This document shows, piece after piece, positions 37,572 through 51,637 of a DNA stretch of 52,666 nt. The DNA comes from Candidatus Saccharimonadales bacterium (GTDB lineage Bacteria > Patescibacteriota > Saccharimonadia > Saccharimonadales > UBA10212): the NCBI GenBank assembly GCA_025450575.1, contig JANWHE010000009.1, positions 1-52,666 on the forward strand, read 5' to 3'. A program made the translations under genes and the position numbers. Numbering within the stretch: position 1 is the stretch's first letter; every line of letters begins with the position of its first letter. Under the pieces are notes generated by a model. The model did not search any database. It saw only the letters and a program-made list of their open reading frames with translations, and had not been told where the DNA came from.

Positions 37572-40500
37572 ATGGCCAAAAACTTGGGAACTATTGCCGC
37601 GCGCACGTACTTTACAAATCAAGATGACGTAATCAGCCCGCCTAATCTGGTGAGCCACCAGAACGACTCGTTCCAGTGGTTCGTGGAAGAAGGCCTGGGC
37701 GAGCTATTGGCTGAAATCAGCCCGATTGACGATTACACCGGCACCAAACTAAGTATTACATTCAAAGATTATCATTTTGACGAGCCGAAGATGAGTGAGG
37801 CCGAGGCTCGCGAAAATAATGTCAGCTTTGACGCGCCGCTGAAGGCGACGGTAGAGCTGACCAACAAAGTCACCGGCGAAGTAAAAGAGCAGGAAATTTA
37901 CCTAGGCGACTACCCATGGATGACCAGCCGCGGCACCTTCGTGATTAACGGCGCTGAGCGCGTGGTCGTGTCGCAACTGATCCGTTCCAGCGGCGTGTTC
38001 TTTACAGCCGACCCGCATGGTACCACCAATCTTTACGGCGCCAAGATCATCCCGGTCCGTGGCGCTTGGCTGGAATTCGAAACTTCGGCCGCCGGCGCGC
38101 TGTTCGTCAAGATTGACCGCAAGCGCAAAATCGCCGTCACTACTTTGCTTAAGGCCCTGGGCATGTCGCCGGACCAGATCCGAGAAGCCTTTAAACACGT
38201 CAACCAGGGCGATACCGACTATGTCGAGGCGACTTTGGCCAAAGACCCCGCCAACAGCTCTAATGAAGCCTTGATAGAGGTTTACCGCCGCCTGCGCCCC
38301 GGCGATCTGGCGACGGTTGATAACGCTCGTAGCCTGCTGGAAAATATGTTCTATAACTTCAAGCGCTTCGATTTCGGCCGTGTCGGCCGCTATAAGCTGA
38401 ATAAGCGCCTTGATTTGAACGTGCCCAACACCATCGATAACCGTGTAATGCGCATCGAAGACCTGCTAGCCGTCATCGCCGAGATTATCCGCTTGAACGT
38501 CACGCAGGACCTGGCCGACGAGATCGATTCCTTAGCTAACCGCCGGGTCAAACTGGTCGGCGAGCTGGTCCAGCGCCAGTTCCGCATCGGCCTGCTGCGC
38601 ATGGAGCGCAACGCCAAGGACCGCATGAGCATGTCCGAAATAGAAACGGTTACCCCGGCCCAGTTGATTAACGCCCGCCCGGTAGTAGCCGCCGTCCGTG
38701 AATTCTTCGCCAGTTCTCAGTTATCCCAATTCATGGACCAGATCAACCCTTTGAGCGAACTGGCCCACAAACGGCGCCTATCTTCGATGGGCCCCGGCGG
38801 TCTAAGCCGCGAACGGGCCGGTTTTGAGGTCCGCGACGCCCACGCCACCCACTACGGCCGCATCTGCCCGGTAGAGACGCCCGAGGGCGCCAACATCGGC
38901 CTAGTCCTCAACCTGGCCAGCTTCGCCCGTATCAATGAATACGGTTTCATAGAGACCCCTTACCGCAAGGTGATTAACGCCGTGACCGCCAAAGAGGCCG
39001 CCGGCCATACCGCCCGCGCCGACTTAGAAGACGACAAAGGCAAAGTAATCGTTAAAGCCGGCGTCGTCATAACCGAAGCCGCCGCTAAACGGCTGGCTGC
39101 CGACAAAAGCCGCGCTACCTGGCCAGTCAAAGCCAAAGTCACCAGCCAAATCATCTACCTGGACGCCGCCGAAGAAGCCGAGGCCGTGATTGCCGGCGCC
39201 GGTAACGAGATTGACGACAAGGGCTACTTTAAGGAACCGCGCATTAGCGCCCGCTCGCATCTGGAAGCCGGGGAAGTGGATTCCAACGAAGCGACCTACA
39301 TGGACGCCGCCCAAAGCCAGACTATCGGTAGCAGCGCCGGCTTAATCCCATTCGTTGAGAAGAACTACGTGCTGCGCTCGCTGATGGGTAGTAACCAGCA
39401 GCGGCAAGCCGTGCCACTGATTAAACCACAGGCGCCGATAGTCGGTACCGGCATGGAGTCGATCGTCGCCCATAACACCGGTCAGCTGATAGTCGCCCAA
39501 GAAGACGGAGTGGTCGAAAAAGCTACCGCCGACGAAGTCGTCGTTAGCTACAAGAAAGGCGGCAAAGTCACTTATCGCCCGGTCCACTTTATGCGCAGCA
39601 ACGAAGGCAGTTCTATTAACCAGATAGTGGTCGTGTCCAGCGGCGATAAGGTCAAAGCCGGCGATCCGCTGATCGAAGGTATGAGCATCGCCGAAGGCGA
39701 GCTGGCTCTGGGCAAAGACCTGCTGACGGCCTTCATGCCGTGGGGCGGTTATAACTTCGAAGACGCCATCATTCTGTCTCGCAAACTGGTCGAAGATGAC
39801 ACTTTGACCTCTATTCACATCGTCGACTATATGACCGAGGTCCGCGAAACCAAACTAGGCCCGGAAATCGTTACCCGCGATATCCCGAACGTCTCCGAGG
39901 AAGCTTTACGCCACTTGGACGAGGACGGCATCGTGCGTATCGGCGCCGAAGTCCACCCCGGCGACATCCTAGTCGGCAAAATCACCCCTAAGGGCGAGCA
40001 GGAACTGAGCTCCGAAGAACGTCTGCTCAGGGCCATCTTCGGCGAAAAAGCCAAGGAAGTCCGTGATACTTCACAGCGTATGAGCACCGGCCGCCACGGC
40101 AAAGTGGTCGGCGTCAAGGTGTTCAGCCGGGCCAACGGCCACGAACTGAAAGCCGGCGTCATCATGCAGATCCAGGTTTTCGTGGCCCAGATGCGTAAGA
40201 TATCGGTCGGCGATAAACTGGGCGGCCGCCACGGCAACAAGGGCGTTATCGCCCGCATCCTGCCGGTCGAGGACATGCCTTTCACCGAAGACGGTACGCC
40301 TATCGACATCGTCTTGAATCCGCTGGGCGTTCCTTCGCGCATGAACATTGGCCAGCTGTTTGAAACCCACTTGGGCATGGCCGCCCGGGCGCTGGGGCTG
40401 AAAGTCGCCAGCCCGGCCTTCAACGGTGTTCCTATCCCCAAGATCCAGGAGTTACTGAAAGAGGCCGGCCTGCCGCAGGACGGTAAGCAGCAGCTTTACG

Positions 40501-41111
40501 ATGGCCGTACCGGCGAAGCTTTCTCAGAACGTACGACTGTCGGCTCGATGTACATCATCAAGCTCAATCACATGGTTTCCGATAAGATTCACGCCCGCTC
40601 CACTGGTCCTTACACCATGGTCACCCAGCAGCCGCTGGGCGGCAAAGCCCAGAACGGCGGCCAGCGCTTTGGCGAAATGGAAGTTTGGGCGCTGGAAGCC
40701 TACGGAGCCAGCAATACCCTGCAGGAGATGCTAACCATCAAATCGGATGACGTTTACGGCCGCGCCAAAGCCTACGAATCCATCATCAAGGGCACACCCA
40801 TCCAAGGGCCCAAGGTCCCGGAGAGCTTCAACGTCCTAGTCAAAGAATTACAGGGCCTGGGCCTAAAAGTGGACCTGCTGGCAGATAACGAGATCGTTGA
40901 CGCTGAAGAGGTTCTGGCCCAGAACATCAAAGAGGAAGCCAAAGCGCCTATTTCCGTAGCGTCCGACCAATCCATCATCAACGACGCCGCGATTGTCGAT
41001 GCCGCCGTTGCCAACGACCCGGCCTTGACCGGCGAGGAAGGCATGTCGATAGTCGACGCCGAGAACGAACTTCAAGATTTAGAGAATCAAACCATAGAAG
41101 AGGAGGCCTAA
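37572..41111 (+). CDS. rpoB: DNA-directed RNA polymerase subunit beta
   Basis: SSQLSQFMDQINPLSELAHKRRLSSMGPGGLSRERAGFEVRD; SD AGAGGAG. Confidence 0.98.
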   Translation: MAKNLGTIAARTYFTNQDDVISPPNLVSHQNDSFQWFVEEGLGELLAEISPIDDYTGTKLSITFKDYHFDEPKMSEAEARENNVSFDAPLKATVELTNKVTGEVKEQEIYLGDYPWMTSRGTFVINGAERVVVSQLIRSSGVFFTADPHGTTNLYGAKIIPVRGAWLEFETSAAGALFVKIDRKRKIAVTTLLKALGMSPDQIREAFKHVNQGDTDYVEATLAKDPANSSNEALIEVYRRLRPGDLATVDNARSLLENMFYNFKRFDFGRVGRYKLNKRLDLNVPNTIDNRVMRIEDLLAVIAEIIRLNVTQDLADEIDSLANRRVKLVGELVQRQFRIGLLRMERNAKDRMSMSEIETVTPAQLINARPVVAAVREFFASSQLSQFMDQINPLSELAHKRRLSSMGPGGLSRERAGFEVRDAHATHYGRICPVETPEGANIGLVLNLASFARINEYGFIETPYRKVINAVTAKEAAGHTARADLEDDKGKVIVKAGVVITEAAAKRLAADKSRATWPVKAKVTSQIIYLDAAEEAEAVIAGAGNEIDDKGYFKEPRISARSHLEAGEVDSNEATYMDAAQSQTIGSSAGLIPFVEKNYVLRSLMGSNQQRQAVPLIKPQAPIVGTGMESIVAHNTGQLIVAQEDGVVEKATADEVVVSYKKGGKVTYRPVHFMRSNEGSSINQIVVVSSGDKVKAGDPLIEGMSIAEGELALGKDLLTAFMPWGGYNFEDAIILSRKLVEDDTLTSIHIVDYMTEVRETKLGPEIVTRDIPNVSEEALRHLDEDGIVRIGAEVHPGDILVGKITPKGEQELSSEERLLRAIFGEKAKEVRDTSQRMSTGRHGKVVGVKVFSRANGHELKAGVIMQIQVFVAQMRKISVGDKLGGRHGNKGVIARILPVEDMPFTEDGTPIDIVLNPLGVPSRMNIGQLFETHLGMAARALGLKVASPAFNGVPIPKIQELLKEAGLPQDGKQQLYDGRTGEAFSERTTVGSMYIIKLNHMVSDKIHARSTGPYTMVTQQPLGGKAQNGGQRFGEMEVWALEAYGASNTLQEMLTIKSDDVYGRAKAYESIIKGTPIQGPKVPESFNVLVKELQGLGLKVDLLADNEIVDAEEVLAQNIKEEAKAPISVASDQSIINDAAIVDAAVANDPALTGEEGMSIVDAENELQDLENQTIEEEA

Positions 41112-41114
41112 AAT

Positions 41115-44945
<3,831 letters not shown>

Positions 44946-44988
44946 ATTTGCTAAACTTAACCACTGAATCTCAAGGAGTTTAAAGAGA

Positions 44989-45399
44989 GTGCCCACCATC
45001 AACCAGCTGGTCCGTAAGCCGCGTAAGTCAGCCGCCGACAAAACCAAGTCGCCGGCTCTGCAGCGCGTGGTCAACAACTTAAAGACCAAAAGTTACGAGA
45101 AGAATTCGCCGTTCAAGCGCGGCGTTTGCGTCCGGGTGACCACTAAGACTCCTAAGAAACCTAACTCGGCGTTGCGCAAAGTCGCTCGCGTCCGCCTGAC
45201 TAACGGCCATGAAGTCTGGGCCTACATCGGCGGCGAGGGGCACAATCTGCAAGAACACGCCGTCGTGCTGGTCCGCGGCGGCCGCGTCAAGGACCTGCCG
45301 GGCGTCCGCTACCACATCGTCCGCGGCTCGCTTGACCTGCAAGGAGTCCAAAACCGCAAGCAAGGCCGCAGCAAATACGGCGCCAAGAGGCCCAAATAA
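44989..45399 (+). CDS. rpsL: 30S ribosomal protein S12
   Basis: [12 protein letters not shown]...[24 protein letters not shown] start with AAGGAG SD. Confidence 0.98.
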   Translation: MPTINQLVRKPRKSAADKTKSPALQRVVNNLKTKSYEKNSPFKRGVCVRVTTKTPKKPNSALRKVARVRLTNGHEVWAYIGGEGHNLQEHAVVLVRGGRVKDLPGVRYHIVRGSLDLQGVQNRKQGRSKYGAKRPK

Positions 45400-45878
45400 T
45401 GCCCCGCAAGACTACCAAAGCCTTGGTGCGTCCGGTCCAGCCCGACCGGGTTTATCAGAGCACAGCTGTAGCTAAACTCATCAACCGGGTGATGTTGGAT
45501 GGCAAGAAACAGCTGGCCGAACGGCTAGTTTACGACGGCATGCAAAAAGCCGCCGATAAGCTTAAAGTCCAGAACCCCTTGGAAGTGTTCGAACAAGCCA
45601 TGCGCAACGTCCAGCCGCACATGGAGACCCGTTCCCGGCGGGTCGGCGGCGCCAACTACCAGATTCCTTTCGAGGTGAAAGGCCAGCGTCAGCAGCACCT
45701 GACCACTATGTGGTTCGTGGAAGCGGTGCGGGCCCGCAGCGGTATGCCGACGGATGAGCGTATCGCCCAAGAACTGGTTGACGCCTATAACAACACCGGC
45801 TCGGCCGTCAAGAAAAAAGAAGACACCCACCGCATGGCCGATGCTAACCGGGCCTTCGCCCACTTCGCCCGGACTTAA
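45399..45878 (+). CDS. rpsG: 30S ribosomal protein S7
   Basis: [37 protein letters not shown]. Confidence 0.97.
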   Translation: MPRKTTKALVRPVQPDRVYQSTAVAKLINRVMLDGKKQLAERLVYDGMQKAADKLKVQNPLEVFEQAMRNVQPHMETRSRRVGGANYQIPFEVKGQRQQHLTTMWFVEAVRARSGMPTDERIAQELVDAYNNTGSAVKKKEDTHRMADANRAFAHFART

Positions 45879-45882
45879 AGCT

Positions 45883-46149
45883 ATGGAACCCCGAGAGCCT
45901 TCCACCGAGTCTGATACTGTGTCCGCCCGAGGCCGGTTTGAACTTATAGCGCACAGCCTGGAGTTCTCAGCAATCGGCCAGATTCACAGCAATGATATGA
46001 GAGTCATGCAGGTTACCACCAAGGCTAACCAGAAAGTGGCTGTTGCCGTGCCCAGCGGCGCGGATCCGACCCCCTATATCAAACGGGCTGTAGAGCTGAT
46101 TGAGAGCGGCGAGACCCAAGGCGTCATATCTATACCGACTGGAGAATAA
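45883..46149 (+). CDS. small hypothetical protein between rpsG and fusA
   Basis: [50 protein letters not shown]...; start chosen just after rpsG stop. Confidence 0.65.
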   Translation: MEPREPSTESDTVSARGRFELIAHSLEFSAIGQIHSNDMRVMQVTTKANQKVAVAVPSGADPTPYIKRAVELIESGETQGVISIPTGE

Positions 46150-46150
46150 A

Positions 46151-48238
46151 ATGGCAGAGAAGAAATATAATTTAGACAAACTACGGAATATCGGGATCAT
46201 CGCCCACATCGATGCCGGTAAGACTACCACCACCGAGGGAATTCTTTACCGTACCGGTTTGAAGCACAAGATTGGCGCCGTCCATGAGGGCGAGACCACG
46301 ACCGACTGGATGGCCCAGGAGAAAGAGCGCGGCATAACTATCACCGCCGCGGCTGTGACGTGTTATTGGAAAGACCATAAGATCAACATCATCGATACGC
46401 CCGGCCACATCGACTTCACGGTGGAGGTAGAGCGGTCTTTGCGGGTACTGGATGGCGCCGTGGTTGTCTTTGACGGTAAGATGGGCGTCGAATCCCAATC
46501 GGAAACCGTCTGGCGCCAGGCCGATAAATACAACGTGCCGCGCATCTGCTTTATCAATAAGATTAACCAGACTGGCGGCGACTTCTATAAATCGCTCGAT
46601 TCCATCCATCACCGCCTGAATAAACGGGCTTTTCCTATCCATCTGCCGATCGGTTTCGAGCAGTCCGTTTCGGGCGTGGTCGACCTTATTGCGATGAAAG
46701 CCTACACCTATAAAGAGTTTACGGATCACGAACTGACAGAGAGCGAAATCCCGGCCGATATGGCCGACCAGGTCAAAAAGTACCGCTCGCTGCTGGTCGA
46801 AAACGCCGTCGCCGAAGACGAAGCCACGCTCGAAAAATACTTCGAAGTCGGCGAAGAAGGACTGAGCGAAGACGAGATCAAGCAGGCCATCCGCTCGGCC
46901 GTGCTGACCGGTAAGTTCTATGCTGTGACCGGCGGCGACGGACGCGGCGTCATCGTGGAGAAACTGCTGGACGCCGTCAATGATTTCCTGCCGAATCCGC
47001 TGGACCGCGGTTCGACATGGGGGACTAACCCTAAGAACGGCGAAGAAGTCGAGCGCAAACCGGATCCCGCCGAACCGTTCGCGGCCTTGGCGTTCAAAAT
47101 CGCCACTGACCCGTTCGTCGGCAAGCTGGCCTTTTTCCGGGTCTATTCCGGTAAAGTCACCGCCGGGAGCTATATCCTGAACAGCTCCACTGGCGAACGG
47201 GAGCGTATCGGCCGTATCGTCCGCATGCAGGCCGACAAGCGCGAGGACGTCACCGAAGTCGAGGCCGGCGACATTGCCGCTATCGTCGGGCTTAAAGGCA
47301 CTACCACGGGCAACACCCTATGTGATACCGCCAGCCCGATCGTGTTAGAGAGCATTACTTTTCCGGAACCGCCGGTATCTATCGCCATCGAACCAAAGAC
47401 AAAGGCCGACCAGGAAAAGATGAGCCTGGCGCTACAGCGGCTGGCCGAAGAGGATCCCACCTTCCGCATCCACGTCGATCACGAGACCGGCCAGACCATT
47501 ATCTCCGGCATGGGCGAGCTGCATCTGGAAATTATCGTCGACCGCATGAAGCGCGAGTTCACGGTCGAGGCCAACATCGGCCAGCCCCAGGTGGCTTACC
47601 GCGAAACCATTCGTAAGGATGCCGTCGAGCAAGAAGGCAAATTTATCCGCCAGTCCGGCGGCCGCGGCCAATACGGCCACGTCTGGCTGCGCTTGAGCCA
47701 GAACGAAGCCGGCGCCGGCTTCGAATTCATCAACAGCATCAAGGGCGGAGCGGTGCCGAGCGAATATATCCCGGCCGTCAAAGCCGGCATCGAGGAAGCC
47801 ATGGCTAACGGCGTCATCGCCGGCTATCCGGTAGTGGATATCAAGGCCGAACTGTACGACGGCTCCTTCCACGAAGTCGACTCGTCCGAAATGGCCTTTA
47901 AGATCGCCGGCTCCATGGCTCTGCAAGAAGGTGTTAAGAACGCTGGGCCGGTCCTGCTAGAACCGATTATGAAAGTCGTGGTCGTCACGCCCGAGGAGTT
48001 CATGGGCGATGTCATCGGCGACTTAAACTCTAAGCGCGGCCGTATCGAGTCCATGGAGGACTTGCAGGCCGGCATCAAAGAGATCACCGCCTTCGTTCCC
48101 TTAGGCGAAATGTTCGGTTACACCACCAATCTGCGCAGCAGCACCCAGGGCCGGGCCAGCTCCAGCATGGAGTTAGACCATTACGCCGACGTGCCGCCGA
48201 ACGTCGCTCAGAACATCATCACCAAATCCGGAAAATAA
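46151..48238 (+). CDS. fusA: elongation factor G
   Basis: [51 protein letters not shown] upstream; G4 motif reads NKIN. Confidence 0.97.
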   Translation: MAEKKYNLDKLRNIGIIAHIDAGKTTTTEGILYRTGLKHKIGAVHEGETTTDWMAQEKERGITITAAAVTCYWKDHKINIIDTPGHIDFTVEVERSLRVLDGAVVVFDGKMGVESQSETVWRQADKYNVPRICFINKINQTGGDFYKSLDSIHHRLNKRAFPIHLPIGFEQSVSGVVDLIAMKAYTYKEFTDHELTESEIPADMADQVKKYRSLLVENAVAEDEATLEKYFEVGEEGLSEDEIKQAIRSAVLTGKFYAVTGGDGRGVIVEKLLDAVNDFLPNPLDRGSTWGTNPKNGEEVERKPDPAEPFAALAFKIATDPFVGKLAFFRVYSGKVTAGSYILNSSTGERERIGRIVRMQADKREDVTEVEAGDIAAIVGLKGTTTGNTLCDTASPIVLESITFPEPPVSIAIEPKTKADQEKMSLALQRLAEEDPTFRIHVDHETGQTIISGMGELHLEIIVDRMKREFTVEANIGQPQVAYRETIRKDAVEQEGKFIRQSGGRGQYGHVWLRLSQNEAGAGFEFINSIKGGAVPSEYIPAVKAGIEEAMANGVIAGYPVVDIKAELYDGSFHEVDSSEMAFKIAGSMALQEGVKNAGPVLLEPIMKVVVVTPEEFMGDVIGDLNSKRGRIESMEDLQAGIKEITAFVPLGEMFGYTTNLRSSTQGRASSSMELDHYADVPPNVAQNIITKSGK

Positions 48239-48244
48239 AGGCCA

Positions 48245-49300
48245 CTACGGCGCGACTGGATTGGGAATACTCTGCATAACTTGGACCGAGTCCCGAACAC
48301 TCTTTAGTAGAACTACTGAATCTGATTGAAGATCAACCTCAGGGCCTAGCGCGCTTGGATACTCGACTCTATTTAGATACTGCTCTTTAGGTTCAATTTC
48401 AAAGGGCAACCGTTCAAGCTCCATGTCTTCAACTTTAGAAACCATCCTTACATTGCCGATTACTCGCTTATATGGGTCAAATTCAAAAACTATGGAATGG
48501 TATTCGCGGTCGCCCTCTATCGGACTATCCGTTAAAAATCTGGCGATGTGGCCTAAAGCCAGCAGCCGCCCGTCGGGCATTAGCCTTACGTCGTTTACGC
48601 CGCCCCATTCTTCGTCGCCAAACAGGTCATACATAAGGGGCGCTTCGTGCAGAACCGTCGCATCAATATCACTTAACCTGTCTACCACGCAAAAACCAAT
48701 TTTGCCACGTCCGCCACGACTCGGATTCCCAAGTGACTGAGGCCTGGTAAAAACACCGACTTGGCCATTTTCGAGCTCGACTAACCGCACGCATTTCATT
48801 GTCTCGGGAGACTTGGTCAATAGCTTTAGGTCATCTAACCGTTCTCCAGAAAAAATATTCGTCCAGTAGACGCAGCCGGCGGACGGGTCATCCTTATCCT
48901 TAAGCTGGACTTCGATACAGTTAACTACCCACTCACCGCCGACGTGACTGATTTGTGGATCCTGCATAATTTTGCCGGCCGTCAGTTTGTTTAGATTGGA
49001 AATAGAACTATCGGCTACCCATTTATTGCTTGTCGCGACAAACTTGAACGGAATTACTTTAGAACTGAACTGGTCATCACGTTTTTCGGTCCGGCCAAGT
49101 ATATAAGCCTCGCCACCGAGCGTGAATTGTCGGCTGGTATTGTATACATGGATTCCAGCCGGCACATCGAACTCCAGGATACTGTACTCTCCCTCCGGCT
49201 TGCGATAGGCGCTCAACAAATCATCCATGGTTGTCGGCTTAGTATCAGTTGCAGCAGACGTCTCTTCTATTGCGGGTATAGTCTCGTAACCTGAGCTCAT
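48245..49300 (-). CDS. DUF1861-like five-bladed beta-propeller glycosidase/phosphorylase-superfamily protein
   Basis: Pattern GIHVYNTSRQFTLGGEAYILGR...QDPQISHVGGEWVV...EWGGVNDVRLMPDGRLLALGHIARF; family call from memory. Confidence 0.55.
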   Translation of the reverse strand: MSSGYETIPAIEETSAATDTKPTTMDDLLSAYRKPEGEYSILEFDVPAGIHVYNTSRQFTLGGEAYILGRTEKRDDQFSSKVIPFKFVATSNKWVADSSISNLNKLTAGKIMQDPQISHVGGEWVVNCIEVQLKDKDDPSAGCVYWTNIFSGERLDDLKLLTKSPETMKCVRLVELENGQVGVFTRPQSLGNPSRGGRGKIGFCVVDRLSDIDATVLHEAPLMYDLFGDEEWGGVNDVRLMPDGRLLALGHIARFLTDSPIEGDREYHSIVFEFDPYKRVIGNVRMVSKVEDMELERLPFEIEPKEQYLNRVEYPSALGPEVDLQSDSVVLLKSVRDSVQVMQSIPNPVAP

Positions 49301-49429
49301 TTGTTTTAACTCTTTATGTTAACTTCCTATGCAGGAGTATCTTATTATCTCTAATATAAATCAAGCCTAGAATTATCAAAAATAACTAATCACGCAATAT
49401 TCGGCGGCAAAGAGGAATATAATAGAAGT

Positions 49430-51637
49430 ATGAGAGGTGCCGAACCAACTGCTGCTGTTGCCAGGAGACTGGTCTTTATCAGTACCTATCCGCCGCGGCA
49501 GTGCGGCATTGCTACTTTTACCCAGGACCTTCTCAATAGCATCAAACTGGTCGCGCCAGACTTATCCCTGGAGGTATTCGCGCTTAATAAGACCAAACTA
49601 GACTCCCACACTTATCCCGCCGAGGTTACGGGGGTCATCTACCAGGACGACCCGGCTTCATATATAGCGGCTGCCAAGCAAATCAACAAAGACCATTCCA
49701 GAACTACCGTAATCGTCCAGCACGAGTATGGTATCCATGGCGGCCCGTCAGGCCGGAATCTGCTAGAGCTACTCAAGAACCTAAAGTGCCCTGTCATAAC
49801 TACGCTGCATACGGTTGTCGAAGACCCTGACCAGACTAAGAAAACAGTAACCCAGCAATTGATTAATCTGAGCGAGCGATTGGTAACGCTTACTGAAAGT
49901 TCGGCCGATATCGTCCGGAAACTGTACGTTGATAGCGATTTGAAATTGACGGTCATACCGCATGGTATCCACCCACTTATGTATATGCCCACATCAAGCG
50001 TCAAGCAATCCGTCGGGCTCGAGGGCCATAAAGTTTTGCTGACTTTCGGACTACTCAACCGCAATAAGGGCATCGAGTATGTCATCCAAGGCCTGCCTGA
50101 AGTCATCAAAGAATATCCAAGAGTCATGTACCTGGTCGTCGGGGCCACTCATCCGGATGTACTGAGCTATGAAGGCCAATCATACCGTAATGAACTAGCT
50201 AAAATGGTCATAGAACTAGGGCTCACTAAACACGTCCGTTTTATCGATGGGTATATCCCTTTAAAAACCCTTTTGACTTATCTGCAGGCCACTGATATCT
50301 ATATGGCCACCTCGCTTGATCCCCAGCAGGCTGTAAGCGGCACCTTATCCTACGCGCTGGGAGCCGGCTGCGCTATTGTGGCGACCGAGTTCTCACAGGC
50401 CAGGGAAGTAGTCAGCAATAACCAGGGCCGGGTAGTGCCGTTTAGAGAGCCTGGAGCTATCACTAAAGCAGTTAAATCATTGCTTAAGGATCCCGCGCAG
50501 CTAGCCATGCTTAGGGCGAACGCCTATTCATCGACACGCTCCATGCTGTGGTCGAACGTCGCGGATAATTATCTTGGAGTCGCTTTCGGTGGGCAGGCAA
50601 ACACAGCCGGGCTGCCACCTATTAAACTTGGCCATATTCTCAATATGACCACCGACCTTGGTATTTACCAATTTGCCAAGCACGCGGAACCCGACTTAAG
50701 CCATGGGTTTACGCTCGACGACAATAGCCGGGCGCTCCAACTTGTAGCCGAGCTGAAAATGCTAGACAAAAAAACTAAAAAGGAATTGGCCGAAAAGTAC
50801 CTTAGAGGCATTAGAGTCTGCTTAAGCTATGAGCCGATAGTCAATTATCTGTCAGACAGCGGCAATCCCACTCAACAGAATAAAAAAGAAAATATTGACG
50901 ATAGCTATGGCCGGGCCTTTTACGCCCTGCAGGAGTTTGCTGTCATCAATGCCAAGGACGAAAAACTGTCCCAAGGAGTTGAGCGACTGATAAAAATGCT
51001 ACCACCGTTACCGCCAAGTGGCAGCCCGCGGACGACGGCTTTTTATCTCATGGGCTACGCAGCCAAGGCCGCTGCCGGTGATAAATCGATTTTACCGATG
51101 TTAACGCTTGTAGCCGACGAACTGGCGAATAAATATTATAAAAAGATAAAAAGCGGTTGGGGATGGTTCGAACCGGTCTTGACATATGCCAATGGTACTT
51201 TGAGCGCCGCCCTGATTGAAGCCGCTATCGTCACCGGATCCAAGAAGTATGCCAAAATCGGCCTTGAGTCGTTAGATTTCCTGGTTAAAGAGTGCTTCAT
51301 GGGCGAGATTTATGTGCCGATAGGTAGCGATGGTTGGTATGAGTTCGGTAAAAAAAGAGCGATATTCGGGCAGCAGCCCGAGGACCCGTTCGCTATCATA
51401 CAAGCCCTGCAAGCCGCTTATAAACTAACTGCGGACAAACGGTATAGGGCCCTTGCGCGCAAGGCTTTTAGCTGGTATCTAGGCAACAACCTCCTCGGTA
51501 TTAGGCTTTACAATGACGAGACCGGCGGCTGTTACGATGGACTTTTTCAAGATGGCCTCAATCCGAACCAGGGCGCTGAATCAAGCGTCGCCTATCTGCG
51601 GGCCCGCATAATGATAGGACAGTTCGCTAAAGGCTGA
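49430..51637 (+). CDS. GT4-type glycosyltransferase fused to C-terminal (alpha/alpha)6-like domain
   Basis: FISTYPPRQCGIATFTQDLLNSI; GT-B Rossmann GLLNRNKGIEYVIQGLPEV; C-terminal DDSYGRAFYALQEFA, GWGWFEPVLTYANGTLSAALIEAA. Confidence 0.85.
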   Translation: MRGAEPTAAVARRLVFISTYPPRQCGIATFTQDLLNSIKLVAPDLSLEVFALNKTKLDSHTYPAEVTGVIYQDDPASYIAAAKQINKDHSRTTVIVQHEYGIHGGPSGRNLLELLKNLKCPVITTLHTVVEDPDQTKKTVTQQLINLSERLVTLTESSADIVRKLYVDSDLKLTVIPHGIHPLMYMPTSSVKQSVGLEGHKVLLTFGLLNRNKGIEYVIQGLPEVIKEYPRVMYLVVGATHPDVLSYEGQSYRNELAKMVIELGLTKHVRFIDGYIPLKTLLTYLQATDIYMATSLDPQQAVSGTLSYALGAGCAIVATEFSQAREVVSNNQGRVVPFREPGAITKAVKSLLKDPAQLAMLRANAYSSTRSMLWSNVADNYLGVAFGGQANTAGLPPIKLGHILNMTTDLGIYQFAKHAEPDLSHGFTLDDNSRALQLVAELKMLDKKTKKELAEKYLRGIRVCLSYEPIVNYLSDSGNPTQQNKKENIDDSYGRAFYALQEFAVINAKDEKLSQGVERLIKMLPPLPPSGSPRTTAFYLMGYAAKAAAGDKSILPMLTLVADELANKYYKKIKSGWGWFEPVLTYANGTLSAALIEAAIVTGSKKYAKIGLESLDFLVKECFMGEIYVPIGSDGWYEFGKKRAIFGQQPEDPFAIIQALQAAYKLTADKRYRALARKAFSWYLGNNLLGIRLYNDETGGCYDGLFQDGLNPNQGAESSVAYLRARIMIGQFAKG

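Noticed and set aside
46840-46860. AAAATACTTCGAAGT as a fourth copy of the palindrome repeat
   Set aside because: Only a short ACTTCGAAGT dyad shared; the AAC-AA-GT core is absent.
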